NCBI GenBank assembly: GCA_905234455.1
Contig: CAJOIH010000005.1
Span: 1-59,770, forward strand
Length of the DNA: 59,770 bases
Origin: an uncultured Bacteroidales bacterium
Lineage (GTDB): Bacteria; Bacteroidota; Bacteroidia; Bacteroidales; F082
Reading direction: 5' to 3'
The translations under genes and the position numbers were made by a program. Below, in pieces: positions 7,826-18,900 of this stretch. Numbering within the stretch: position 1 is the first letter of the stretch; every line of letters begins with the position of its first letter. The notes beneath the pieces are model-generated. The model was not told where the DNA came from. It worked only from the letters and a program-made list of their open reading frames with translations, and made no database searches.

Positions 7826-8635
7826 ATGTACTTCAGTTCGAACATAAAATTTTTGCGCAAGCACCGTGGCCGCACGCAGGACGATGTGGCTTTCTCTCTG
7901 AATATGAAGCGTTCCACCCTTAGTGGCTACGAAAACGAGGTTTCCGAACCCAGCCTTGAAGCCTTGATTGCCTTCTCCAAGTATTTCGGCATTGCCATCG
8001 ACACCCTGGTGAAGGTCGACCTAAGCCTGGTGAGTCCCAGCCAACTCCTACAATTGGAGCGGGGTTTCGATCCTTATGTAAAGGGAAGCAACCTGCGGGT
8101 GTTGGCCACCACGGTTGATGCTGACAACCGCGAGAACATCGAGCTCGTCACCGAGCGTGCCAAGGCCGGTTATGCCACGGGATTTGCCGACCCCGAGTAC
8201 ATCAAGGTGCTACCCACGTTCTCGATGCCTTTCCTGTCGCGCGACCGCAAATATCGCACTTTCCAGATCAGCGGCGACTCCATGTTGCCCATTCCCGACG
8301 GCTCGTACGTCACGGGCGAGTATGTGCTCGACTGGACCTATGTGCGCACCGGGCAACCTTACATCATCCTCACGCAGGACGACGGCATCGTATTCAAGAT
8401 TGTGGAGAACAAGATTGCCGACGAGGGCAAGGTCACGCTGAGTTCGCTCAACCCCCTTTACCAGCCTTATGACTTGGCGGCCTCTGATATTAAAGAGGTG
8501 TGGCGTTTCGTGCATTACATCAGCGCCCAGATGCCCGAGCGCATTGAGAACACCCTGCGCGAGGAGCAGCTGGCAAAGACAGTGCAGGAACTGCAGCGAA
8601 AGGTGGAGGAGATCCAGCTAAAGTTGAATTTGTAG
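7826..8635 (+). CDS. LexA-like repressor: XRE helix-turn-helix plus S24 autopeptidase domain
   Basis: The 269-residue protein has an N-terminal Cro/C1-type helix-turn-helix (about residues 5-60) and a C-terminal S24/LexA peptidase fold. A cleavage-type dipeptide Ala114-Gly115 (AKAGYATGF), nucleophile Ser152 in GDSM and candidate general base Lys191 (IVFK) are all present, so RecA-stimulated self-cleavage is plausible. The extreme C-terminus (about 237-269) is a predicted coiled coil rich in Glu, Gln and Lys. ATG at 7826 is chosen because it begins the helix-turn-helix and follows a clear promoter; upstream extension would run through the promoter. Divergence from the two polymerase genes suggests that it represses them until DNA damage. 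It is a C1/XRE-type regulator, not classical LexA with its winged helix. Confidence 0.88.
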   Translation: MYFSSNIKFLRKHRGRTQDDVAFSLNMKRSTLSGYENEVSEPSLEALIAFSKYFGIAIDTLVKVDLSLVSPSQLLQLERGFDPYVKGSNLRVLATTVDADNRENIELVTERAKAGYATGFADPEYIKVLPTFSMPFLSRDRKYRTFQISGDSMLPIPDGSYVTGEYVLDWTYVRTGQPYIILTQDDGIVFKIVENKIADEGKVTLSSLNPLYQPYDLAASDIKEVWRFVHYISAQMPERIENTLREEQLAKTVQELQRKVEEIQLKLNL

Positions 8636-8720
8636 GCTCTTTCAACTTTATGTAACTTCATAAATAACAATAATTTAAAATTTTTTGTTGATTTTTTTGA
8701 TTTTTTTTCACTAAAAAGTA

Positions 8721-8751
8721 TTGACAAAACTTTGTTTCGGTTGTATATTTG
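8721..8751 (+). promoter_or_regulatory. Promoter of the lipoprotein gene at 8804
   Basis: TTG at 8721-8723, a 20-base spacer and TATATTTG at 8744-8751 fit the Bacteroidota consensus. The remainder of the 168-base gap 8636-8803 is AT-rich and shows no other element. Confidence 0.7.
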
Positions 8752-8803
8752 CAACTGTTTAGTCAAACACTCTTTAACAAATTAATTCAAAAATCTCAAC
8801 ATT

Positions 8804-9805
8804 ATGAAAAACAAACTCTTAAAAGCTTTTGCCTTGTTTTGCATCACCCTTGCCATGAGCGGGTGCAAAAAGGAGGGGGACAACGTCCCTCAGAACGGGG
8901 AAAGCTCGCTTTCCCACAACCCATTGGAACAACTTCGCACTTTCAAGAAGCAGATGCAGGCTGTTAAAGCCCATCCTGAAGCGAAAAGCGACGAAGCCAT
9001 CACCCTCGACGACGCCCTTTGGGATGTCGAAAACTACTTCAACCTTACCTATTCCGACGCTGAGAGCTACTATTCCCAAATCAACGAACACGAGTTCACC
9101 CTACCCCTCCCCACCGATGCCCAGCAGCAAGTCCTGATTTACGATGCCGTCAACCTATACGACCAAGTGGTCAGCCAAGCCCGAGACGCCTTGATGTCGG
9201 ACGAATTCAACGACAAAGGGTTCATCTCGTTATCTGTCAAGGAGGTAAGCGCTGGCACACGAGGCACACTCATCACCTTTTCCGGGAAGACGGGCCAACG
9301 CTCCAACCACAACCCTCCCGTAGCGCATGTCGATGGTCCTTTCGGTATTGACGACAACTGGATGTTTGCTGCTCCCATGGGTAAATGCGACGATCCCGAC
9401 ATCCCTTCGGGAGCTGACGAACAGCTACAGGAACAGCTGTATGCCGAGCTCATCGAGCCTTATGTGGGGACCGACGCGGGACATCGGAACATCTATGTGG
9501 ATCGAATGAGATTCATTTTCGACGGCACCACTTACACGGGCATCTATTACAACGACAACTCCGACGACCTCTGCATCGAGCACGGCTACATGAACGACCA
9601 TTACTATTCCGAGAAAAGAATCCTCACCCAAACCATCCCTGCCCAATACCAATTAAACGGCTATTCACCCATCTCCATTGAGATCCGGGGCAGCATGTTG
9701 GAAAACGGCGCCGTCACACACCGTAACGAAATCGAATACGGCGTCCGACTGGAGGTCAGCAAGGATGAATTCGGCGAGATCGAAGACCTATTAATTCAGC
9801 TTTGA
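8804..9805 (+). CDS. Lipoprotein of unknown function
   Basis: The 333-residue product has a lipoprotein signal peptide with lipobox MSGC (Cys near residue 21) followed by charged KKEGD. No known domain was recognised. The central part is acidic and mixed alpha/beta, with a Gly/Pro-rich segment near residues 165-190. It has its own promoter and is followed by two T9SS-cargo genes and an Rhs gene on the same strand, so it may belong to that surface-protein region. The final codons and stop lie inside a perfect 29-bp tandem duplication (9779-9836), so the C-terminus may have been altered recently. Function is unknown; the gene itself looks real from its promoter, signal peptide and length. Confidence 0.75.
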   Translation: MKNKLLKAFALFCITLAMSGCKKEGDNVPQNGESSLSHNPLEQLRTFKKQMQAVKAHPEAKSDEAITLDDALWDVENYFNLTYSDAESYYSQINEHEFTLPLPTDAQQQVLIYDAVNLYDQVVSQARDALMSDEFNDKGFISLSVKEVSAGTRGTLITFSGKTGQRSNHNPPVAHVDGPFGIDDNWMFAAPMGKCDDPDIPSGADEQLQEQLYAELIEPYVGTDAGHRNIYVDRMRFIFDGTTYTGIYYNDNSDDLCIEHGYMNDHYYSEKRILTQTIPAQYQLNGYSPISIEIRGSMLENGAVTHRNEIEYGVRLEVSKDEFGEIEDLLIQL

Positions 9806-9836
9806 AAATCGAAGACCTATTAATTCAGCTTTGAAA
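9779..9836. repeat. Perfect 29-bp tandem duplication over a stop codon
   Basis: Bases 9779-9807 are repeated exactly at 9808-9836. The unit contains the last seven sense codons and the TGA stop (9803-9805) of the lipoprotein gene, so the second copy is untranslated. Confidence 0.95.
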
Positions 9837-9866
9837 TCAGTGACACCACCTTGAAAATAAGCCAAA

Positions 9867-11381
9867 ATGATGAAAAAACGCTTTTTCACGATAGCACTAT
9901 GTCTGTTATGTTTCCATTTGTCCGCGCAAGAATGGGTTGTCAGTTATGTTGGCGAACATCTTTCGGGACTTACCACATTGGTCGACGGGTTTATCGACGA
10001 GGATGGTGTCACTTTTCTAGCCGGTCGCGAAGGAATGAATCAAGAACTATCGGACGCGCTCTTGATGCGGATTGAGCCGAACGGGAGCTACTCAACGTAT
10101 CGATACCTAAGGGAAGGATACCATTCCAAAGCCACATGCATCGTCGAGATGAAAGACCACAACCTCTTTGTGGCTGGCAATTTGTCTGACGAAAACGACG
10201 ACTACCTCATGGTGCTCATTCTCGACAAGCAGCTCCACCTCCTCGAAGAGCGCCAATACGCCAAAGAAGTTGAGGCCGTGTCGTTCAGAAGTTGCAAGGC
10301 GACGCTCGACAGTCACGACCATGTCATCGTGGCGACGGCCGTGCTCCAAAACAATCTATACCAGGGGTTTGACCTGCATGGCGTCTTCTTCAAGTTCAAC
10401 TATCAAGGCGACTTGGTCAGCCATCGTTATCTCATCGAGGATTATCCCCATCCACTGTATTTCATCATGGATTTTCGCCTCAGGCAGATGTGGTATCAGG
10501 AGGAAAGCGAGACCTTGTTGACACTCTCCACAGGTTACGGTGGCGTGCTCTCGTTTGTCACCTACGATTCCGCCTTCAACTACATCGAGGAACATCCCAT
10601 CTGGCAAGATGCAATTGAGCGGTCCGACCACACCCTCAACCGGGAGGACAGCTATACCGACCATTGGTTTAATGAGGAAGAGGCCTTGTTCTTCAGCAGC
10701 AGAGGCGATTACGACCATAATAAACTGAGAGTTTCCAGGGTGAATATCCGAGGGGAATTCCTCGACTTCATCTGCCTCAACGAGCGGACCGACACCATTG
10801 ACGATGCGGCATCCTACAGATGCATGGCCAGTGCCAATGACAGCACCTTTTATTTTTTGTTCCACTACCATGTTTGGTCGTTGTACCCCGGAATAGGATG
10901 CATCTATCAGCTCAATGAGCGACAGGAAATAGTAGGAAGACACCTCGACGATGAGCACCAGTGTTTCCAGAGCAGGCTCGTCCTACCCACTGCCGACAAC
11001 GGGTGCATCGTGGTATACGATTCCTGCATTTACCATGCACAACCAAACATCATGCATCCGGTGATTAAAAAACTGAGGCCAAGCGATTTCGAACAAGTGT
11101 TCATGTCGGTTGAAACGCCATTGGATTACTGCATGCCATACACATCACCTTATCCCAACCCTGCCAACAATGTGATTTATATTCCACTGTACAGTCATGG
11201 GACAAGCCATCTCCGACTAAGGATCTCAGATACCCGAGGCCTCATCGTTACCGACCGTATCGTAGATCCAGAAAACGCCCTTATGCGGATTGACCTCTCG
11301 GGACTCCAACCCGGGATGTACCAATACCAAGTTTACTCCGACAAAAGAACCCTACAAACAGGGAAGTTCATCAAGAAGTAA
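9867..11381 (+). CDS. Secreted T9SS cargo protein with type A C-terminal sorting domain
   Basis: The 504-residue protein starts with a signal peptide (MMKKRFFTIALCLLCFHLSA) and ends with a T9SS type A sorting domain of about 75 residues. That domain is marked by SPYPNPANN, RISDTRGLIV, IDLSGLQPGMYQYQV and a terminal FIKK. The middle (about residues 25-420) has repeating beta-strand and Asp-rich turns that look like a beta-propeller, with phrases such as LMRIEPNGSYST and LVLPTADNGCIVVYD; no enzyme motif is visible. It would be exported by Sec, then passed through the outer membrane by T9SS and attached or released. Two ATGs are adjacent at 9867 and 9870. PorT, encoded at 41894, supports an active system. 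Confidence 0.88.
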   Translation: MMKKRFFTIALCLLCFHLSAQEWVVSYVGEHLSGLTTLVDGFIDEDGVTFLAGREGMNQELSDALLMRIEPNGSYSTYRYLREGYHSKATCIVEMKDHNLFVAGNLSDENDDYLMVLILDKQLHLLEERQYAKEVEAVSFRSCKATLDSHDHVIVATAVLQNNLYQGFDLHGVFFKFNYQGDLVSHRYLIEDYPHPLYFIMDFRLRQMWYQEESETLLTLSTGYGGVLSFVTYDSAFNYIEEHPIWQDAIERSDHTLNREDSYTDHWFNEEEALFFSSRGDYDHNKLRVSRVNIRGEFLDFICLNERTDTIDDAASYRCMASANDSTFYFLFHYHVWSLYPGIGCIYQLNERQEIVGRHLDDEHQCFQSRLVLPTADNGCIVVYDSCIYHAQPNIMHPVIKKLRPSDFEQVFMSVETPLDYCMPYTSPYPNPANNVIYIPLYSHGTSHLRLRISDTRGLIVTDRIVDPENALMRIDLSGLQPGMYQYQVYSDKRTLQTGKFIKK

Positions 11382-11411
11382 TACGCTATTTATCTTCCAT
11401 AAACCCGGCTT

Positions 11412-11447
11412 GAGCCAGTCCTATGTAAAACCTTTTTGGACTGGCTC
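11412..11447. repeat. Perfect 10-bp inverted repeat between two T9SS cargo genes
   Basis: GAGCCAGTCC at 11412-11421 is the exact reverse complement of 11438-11447, with a 16-base loop. No T-run follows, so it is not a standard terminator. The rest of the 130-base gap has no clear promoter. Confidence 0.6.
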
Positions 11448-11511
11448 CAGGCCCAAACTACACCTTTTAAACCTCCTTAATTTTCTACAAACACCTAATG
11501 CACAAATAATT

Positions 11512-12900
11512 ATGAAAACAAATACTAAAAAAGCAATCCTTCTGGGAGTCATTTTGGCAAGTTTCGCCATTCACGTCAAAGCGCAAGTACAATATAATGG
11601 ATGCTCCGTCACGGGCACCTACGCCTCAGCGATAGGAAAAAACAACACTGCATCGGGAAACAACTCGTTTGCCGGAGGATATGGATCACAAGCCGCAGGA
11701 AGCAACAGTTTCGCCTTTGGCTACAACAGCAAAACCACTCAATCCACCACTACCGCCTTAGGCAACACCGCACTCGCCACGGGTGTGGGAAGCATGGCCA
11801 TTGGCAACTACGTCAAGGCGACGGCACAGAACGCTTTTGTCTTCGGTTCAGGAACCACCTCCAGCTACCCTCTCACCAACAGCACCGACAACAGCATCGC
11901 TTTTGGTGTCAACAGCAACAAGCCGACCCTGCTCATCACCAAATCGCTGAACAACAACTACACCGGTAAGGTGGCCATTGGACAAGTCACCAATCCACAA
12001 GCCAAGCTCCATATCAAATCCGACAGCAACGAAGATGCCGGTGTTTTTCTCGAGCCCGCCAACACCAATGCTTACAAAGCCTTTATCAAGCTGTTCGACA
12101 ACAACCACAGCATCATGGTCGACAAGACTGGGACCATGGAACTCAGTTCCAACAACTCGATGGCTTTCAACTCAAGCAATTCCTTGGACCTTCAGTCAGG
12201 TAAGATCACCTTGACAGGAAAGATTGGCATCAACACCATCAACAACACCAACGGCTATGCTTTGGCCGTAGACGGAGGTATCGTCTCCTCGAAGGTCTAC
12301 ATCAAGGAAGTAAAGCTTTGGCCCGATTATGTGTTTAGAGATGACTACGAGTTGATGGATTGGGATGAACTCAGGGCTTATCTTAACGAGAAGCGCCATC
12401 TTCCCGGCATTCCTGAAGAAGACGAAATCCTACAGAATGGATACGATCTTAGCGACATGCAGACTTTGATGCTGGAAAAGATAGAAGAGTTGACCCGTTA
12501 CATCCTGTTGTTGCAGGAAGAAATGGATGGGTTGAAATCCAAGGTAGCCCTTGGCGACTCCATCGTGTTCGGTTACGACAGCAATGGGAACAGGATTTCA
12601 AGAAGTCTCCTCTTCCAGAAAGTCGTTTCCCCTGAGGAAACAGGCCAAACATCCCTTGTTGATTCTTATGAGTTGTTTCCCAACCCCACTCCCGGCATGT
12701 TTACTGTCCTCATCAAAGAACAAAGCCAAGACATTTCATTGCATGCCAAGTTGCTCACCCTCAACGGAGCGATCCTCAACGAGACAGACATCGACGCCAA
12801 CCCGGCTACTTTTGATCTGTCAGGTCAGCCTGAGGGCATCTATCTCCTTGAAATCGATGGTCCCGATGGACATCAGACCTGGAAAGTCATCAAGCGCTAA
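11512..12900 (+). CDS. T9SS-exported chimera: YadA-like head repeats, S74-like segment, sorting domain
   Basis: After a signal peptide (residues 1-24) come YadA-head-type repeats at about 33-110, with the recurring pattern AxGxxNxAxGxxSxAxG, a left-handed beta-roll seen in trimeric adhesins. A fibre-like beta region follows. Residues near 265-345 contain WPDYVF, HLPGIPEEDEI and a coiled coil KIEELTRYILLLQEEMDGL, as in the tail-fibre S74-like proteins common in Bacteroidota. The last 78 residues (SYELFPNPTPGMF to WKVIKR) form a T9SS type A sorting domain. ATG at 11512 is chosen because it starts the signal peptide. It is probably a trimeric surface fibre. The Rhs gene starts 20 bases downstream, so the two are likely co-transcribed. 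Confidence 0.87.
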   Translation: MKTNTKKAILLGVILASFAIHVKAQVQYNGCSVTGTYASAIGKNNTASGNNSFAGGYGSQAAGSNSFAFGYNSKTTQSTTTALGNTALATGVGSMAIGNYVKATAQNAFVFGSGTTSSYPLTNSTDNSIAFGVNSNKPTLLITKSLNNNYTGKVAIGQVTNPQAKLHIKSDSNEDAGVFLEPANTNAYKAFIKLFDNNHSIMVDKTGTMELSSNNSMAFNSSNSLDLQSGKITLTGKIGINTINNTNGYALAVDGGIVSSKVYIKEVKLWPDYVFRDDYELMDWDELRAYLNEKRHLPGIPEEDEILQNGYDLSDMQTLMLEKIEELTRYILLLQEEMDGLKSKVALGDSIVFGYDSNGNRISRSLLFQKVVSPEETGQTSLVDSYELFPNPTPGMFTVLIKEQSQDISLHAKLLTLNGAILNETDIDANPATFDLSGQPEGIYLLEIDGPDGHQTWKVIKR

Positions 12901-12920
12901 AGGCAGAAAGGAGTCGCACC

Positions 12921-15900
12921 ATGAAACGGGCCATCATCACACTTATCCTTATACTGTCTTGTCTGGTAGTCCAAGCAGAACACAGTTACACTTTATCAAA
13001 GCCACTTGACGGAAAGCTCAGCTACCATTATACCGCCAACAGCCATATCACCCTGGAAAAAGGCTTTCAAGCAGAACCCCAAAACGGTCACGAGGTGGTT
13101 CTGGACATTGACCCATTCGACATCTCCGCCATTGAAGGCGGAATCACGGGAGGCACTCTCGCCAACAATAACAATGGTGTAGTCGGATCACTGGGAGGTG
13201 TTGTTGACGTCAGTCTTTTAGGAGGAGCCGTTTACAGCATCCCCATCGACCTACCCGATGGATTGGGAAGCATCCAACCCCAGCTCTCCATATGCTACAA
13301 CAGCCAAGACAGAAACGGCTTGTTGGGATGGGGATGGAATCTTGGAGGCCTTTCTTCCATTAGCCGTACTGGAAGCACCCCCTATCACGATGGGAACATC
13401 GGAATATGCGACCGGTTTTGCCTTGACGGAAACAGGTTGCTCAAAACAGGGACAGGCAATTACGGCGGCAACGGGGTCTCCTATCGGACAGAGCAGGATC
13501 TCATGAGCAAAATCGTATCCTTTCAGGAATCGGGGATCATAGGACCATCCTATTTCAAAGTCTGGATGGCCGATGGGAGAATCATGTACTATGGACACTC
13601 TTCCGACTCCAAAGCTTTTGTCGACCCGATGAAACGGGTCAACCTATGGCTTTTAAACCGAGTCGAGGACCGCGATGGCAACTACATGGAATTCCATTAC
13701 ACCATCGACAAAGACCACTACCGTCTCGACGAAATCGTCTATTCAGGCAACGCCAATGACAACATCAGCCCCGAATTAAGGGTCGCTTTCAACTATACTA
13801 CGCGAGAAGACGTGGACATTGCCTATTTGGGCAATTGCATCTATCGAAAGAAACAATTGCTAGATAGAATAACTATATTTAACAGAAATAACGAATTGTT
13901 TTCTTATACTTTCAGTTATCAAAGTCCAAACCCACAAACCGGTTATTACTACAACCTACTCACTAAGATCCGCCTCAACGCAGGTGACGAGCACTTCAAT
14001 CCAACGCTGGTGAAATATGGAAGCAACAACTATTCGGCCACAAGCGGTTCGGAATTAAAATACCACATCACTACCAACGGTAATCCCAATGGCTTCTTCA
14101 GTGCAGTCAAGTTTAGCGGCGATTTTAACGGGGACGGCTTCGATGACGTTGTCGCAGTACAGCCCAATAGCAACGGCCAGTACGACCAAGCCCAGGTGTT
14201 TGTCAACAAGGGTGTGTCCTCCGGTAATCTGGTGTTTGACTTGGTCAGGTCATTTGATTTGAATTCCAACATCAGCTGGATACAAGTGGTTGACCTTAAC
14301 GGCGACGGCCTCGATGACCTCATCTTCTCCAATCGCCACCGTGGAACCTTGTTCTTTCCCGATCACGTTGAAACCGAGATCTATCTTAGCCATAACCTTC
14401 CCAGTGGTGGATTTGAGTTTATCAGAAAGTACACACCCATTTGTTCCATTCCGCAGGATCTCGTTGAAACCCACCTTGTTGGCGATTTCTTCGGGGAAGG
14501 GATGAATTCCATCCTCGTCCAAACAGTTTCCGAAGAGCAAAACGGCATCGAGGCATCCTTGCTTTACCGTTATGAAGAAGCAACAGGTGAATTTCTCATC
14601 CACGAGATTCCAGAGCATCTCTCTGCAACCAGGTTCTTCCCTGCCGACTACAACGGCGACGGCATCACGGAAATCCTTTACCAAAAAGAGCACGAAACAA
14701 CGGCCATGGCACAACTCGTGCCTTCGGGGAATACCTATCACTATAATGAGATCTATTGTGGCAATCCCAGCAACTGGGAGGATGCTTTCCTGGGAGACTA
14801 CAACGGAGACGGATTGATTGACATACTATTCTATACCGACAACGCCACACAAAAGTGGGTCATCTATTTAAGTACCCCAAGGGGATTTGGCGACAAGTTT
14901 CCATTGCCCCAAAACTTTCCTTACAGTTCTCCCGGAGACTATCTATTTTCCTTGGACCGTCCCCATCACACCACCCATTACCTCAAAGCCGGTGATTTCG
15001 ACGGCAATGGGTGTTCCGACCTGGCACTATTCAAAGATGGCCAATTCCATGTATTTTACGGCCCCATCAGGGCAAATGGCACAAATGCTCCTTTTGCCAA
15101 CATCCAACAAATCAGTGAAACAGCATTCAATTCCTACGACAACATGAGTGTGTGCCTGGGTAATTTCCTCGGCCAGGAGCGTCTTTCCTACCTGGGAACC
15201 ACTACCCTGTCCCGACTGCCATCTGCCGCGTTGCGATTGGAGGCAAGAAGCATCATTGACGGTCTGGGACGTAAAACCGAGTTCACTTATGACTACCTGA
15301 TGCCGAATCCCAACAATCCATCCGAAGACGACTTCTACCATGTCAACAGCTATTTTGCCAACCATGACCGCCATGTCCATAGCAGCGCCATTCCGCTTAG
15401 GGCACTGAAAAAGCTGACCACCTATAACGTCAGCAACAAGCCGGTGACGACACAGTGTTTCTATGAAGGAGGTCTCATCCACAACCAAGGCAGGGGGTTC
15501 CTGGGATTCACCAAAACGCGCCAGGATGACTATTGCAACGGACAATTGCAGAAGAAGACCGTACGCCAATACGAAATCGACTACACCTACAGCGTCATTC
15601 ACATGAATCTGATGGAAGAAAACGTTTACGACCAGGATGGGGCGCTCATGGCAAGATCAACCTACCTCCCCAGAATCTACTCACACATCAAGAACGACAA
15701 GGTGTTCATCCCCATCTCCAACAAAAGCATCGAGGAGTTCGATGTGGACCATCCTGGCAGGTTATTGAAAAAAGAAATCTACGAGACCGAAGTGGCAACC
15801 CATTGTTCCCAGACCAACCGGTATGATGAGGTACTCAGCGTAATCAGCCAAGCCAAAGGCGCTACCACACATCAAGATTACACCATTGCCAGAATCTGCG

Positions 15901-18900
15901 AGTTCCAGGAAACCAACACCACCACTTACCTCAACGACAACATGAGCACTTGGCTTATCAACCGTCCATCGTCGACATGCAATATTGCCCATCGCGAAGG
16001 CAATTATGCCGACCTTTACCACCTAAAACAATTCACTTACGACGACAAAAAGCCCTATCGAATTATCAGCATTCTCGACCTTCCCAATGACGGAAGCTAC
16101 CCCGACGATCCATTGGCCTTAATAACCGAATACGTCTATGACCGAACCGGTAATGTCACCACCCAGACGGTGAGCACTCCCAATGACAAGAACGAACCTC
16201 GATGTGAGGTTTTCGAATATGACAAGACCTATGGTCGCAGACTGCTTACCAAACGCACCGACGCCTTGAACCAGGTGTACACCTACACGTACGATCCCGT
16301 TTACAATTACTGCACTTCCGCCACCGACTGTAATGGGATGACCACCGAATACAGCCAAGACCCTATGGGCATCACTGTCAACATCAACCACCCCGATGGT
16401 ACCAGGACATGCAAGGCACTTCGATGGGGCAATGAGTCCTATTTCCAATGGGAAAAACGTACCGGTCAGGAAACCAAATGGAACTATTTCGCCCCAACCG
16501 GCGAAGCGCTTCAAACCAAAAGCTACGACCTCAACGGGGAGATGCTGCTTTGCGAGTACAAGTATGACGAATTCGGGCGAGTCATCAAAAAGTGGGAACC
16601 TCATGGCCTCAGCGGAACCAACAACTACTACAAATACGAATACGACACCCACCATCAGCTATGTCGCATCTACCATCCTGATGGTTCCAAGGAGGAAATC
16701 AACCATGACGGGAACGCATCCTCAACGGTGTACTACGCCCCTGACGGAAGCACCCAATCCAACTCAAAAACCACCAATATCATGGGTTGGGTTGTCCGAA
16801 GCACCGATGCAGAAGGCAACAGCATCATCTATGACTACCGGGCCGATGGCAAGCCCTTATGGTCCCAACTCGAAGGTTATGTTGAGACGCGTATCGAAAT
16901 GGATTATGATGCCCTTGGCAACCAATCCCTCCTATCCGACCCCGACTACGGGACAGTGACCTACGAATACAATGCCTTCAATGAGCTAACACGCCAGGTC
17001 TCCCCCAAGCAGGATGAGATCAATTTCTTTTATGATCCGCTAGGAAGAATTACGAGAAGGATTGAGACTGACAGGAAAAGCAACACCCAAGAAGTGACCC
17101 AATGGACCTATGGAAGCGGGAATGGACAAAAGGGGCTATTGACAGAAATCAGCTCACCCAACCAGATCATCCAATACTTGTACGATCCCCTGTTACGACT
17201 ATCGGGCATCAACGAAATCGTCCTGGGTGAAGAATATCCAACCATTTACACCTATGACCAGGCATCAAGAGTCATTAGCACCACCTATCCCTCGAAATAC
17301 CGTGTGAACTACCATTACACTTCGGAGGGCTTCCTGAAGAGCATCACCGACAACGATTCAAATGACTTATGGAGGATGCTGGAGTCCAACGAAATGATGC
17401 AACCCACCCGTATTGCCTTGGGAAACGGGGTTGTATCGAAATACGAATATGATAAAAGCACCCACAGATTAACCTCCATTCTCTCAGTAAGGGACAACGA
17501 AGTGTTACAGGATCTTTCCTATCAATATGACCATTACTCCAACATGACACGTCGTGATGACTACAAAAACAAATCTTCCGAACGATTCGCATACGACAAG
17601 TTGAACCGTTTAACCGACGTGGTCGACGCCGAGGGGCATAGCGGATTCCATTACGATCCTTTGGGACGCATGACCGAAAAGAGCACTGCCACCGGTGCCG
17701 TGTTTTACAATACCGATTACTCTGGGCCCCAACCCCATGCCATCAAATCCGTCCAATCCCCTCATGGCGTCTTCCCGCAGGAACGCATGGATTTGGCATA
17801 CAATGTCTTCGACAAAGTGGAATCCATCAACGAAGGCACCAATTCCATTTCTTTTGAATACGGTTACGACCACCATAGGATCAAGATGAGCGAGAAAGTA
17901 GATGGCGTTATCCGTAACAAGACCTATGTCAACAACTGCGAGTTCGTCACTTCTTCGAAAGGTGATCCTGCCACATGGACCTTCCTCTTGGGCCCCACGG
18001 GAGTCTTTGCCGTTGTGGAAACCATTGACAACAATCCGACACTCCATTACATCCTCAAGGACCATCTTGGCAGTTGGGTTGCCATCACCGATAAAAACGG
18101 TCAGATGGAGCAAGAGAACCATTTCGACGCCTGGGGGCTCTGCCCAAGGTCGGATGACTTGATGTTCGACAGGGGTTACACCGGTCACGAGCATATCAAA
18201 GGCACAGGGCTCATCAACATGAATGGACGTCTTTTCGACCCTCTTACTTCAAGCATGATCAGCCCCGACAACAACATCCAGATGCCCGATTTCACGCAGA
18301 ATTTCAACCGGTACTCCTATTGTCTCAACAATCCTTTGACCTACACCGATCCCGATGGTAACAGCTTTGTTGAGTCGGCGCTGATCTTTTATATTATTTA
18401 CTGCACTGATTTCGGCTACGAGTTCCAGAAATACACCCAAGCCCTGGCCGTTCATATCGATCTACATCTGTCATCGCAACAGATTGGTCTGGGTGTCGAC
18501 TTCTCCTTTGGCGTACCCAAAAAATACGGCATCAGTTACCGGACCCATTTGGGGGCTACCTACTATTGCCGATTTTACGACAAAAGCTATAATGGATTTG
18601 AATTCAGGTTAGGAGGAGAATGGTGTGCGGCCAGTAGCATCGGATATTCTGGGACCACGTTCTATCAAGGAAAGGGCAAACAGACCACCAATTCCATCAT
18701 TCTAGGAACCTATTGGTGCAGTTTTGCCTACGAAAACGATTACATGTTCAACCTCGGCAAATACATTCCCTGCGTCCCGGCTGCGGATGGAGGCGACCGA
18801 TACAGAAGTGCCGCTGCCAGATTCAGGTTGGGGGTTTTTTCAATGGGAGTGAATCTATTCACTGGAGATCCAGGTGTGGACCATGACATCCGACGCACCT

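Noticed and set aside
8636..8803. Possible small RNA in the AT-rich gap
   Set aside because: Apart from the promoter at 8721-8751 no stable stem or terminator was visible, so nothing beyond the promoter is claimed.
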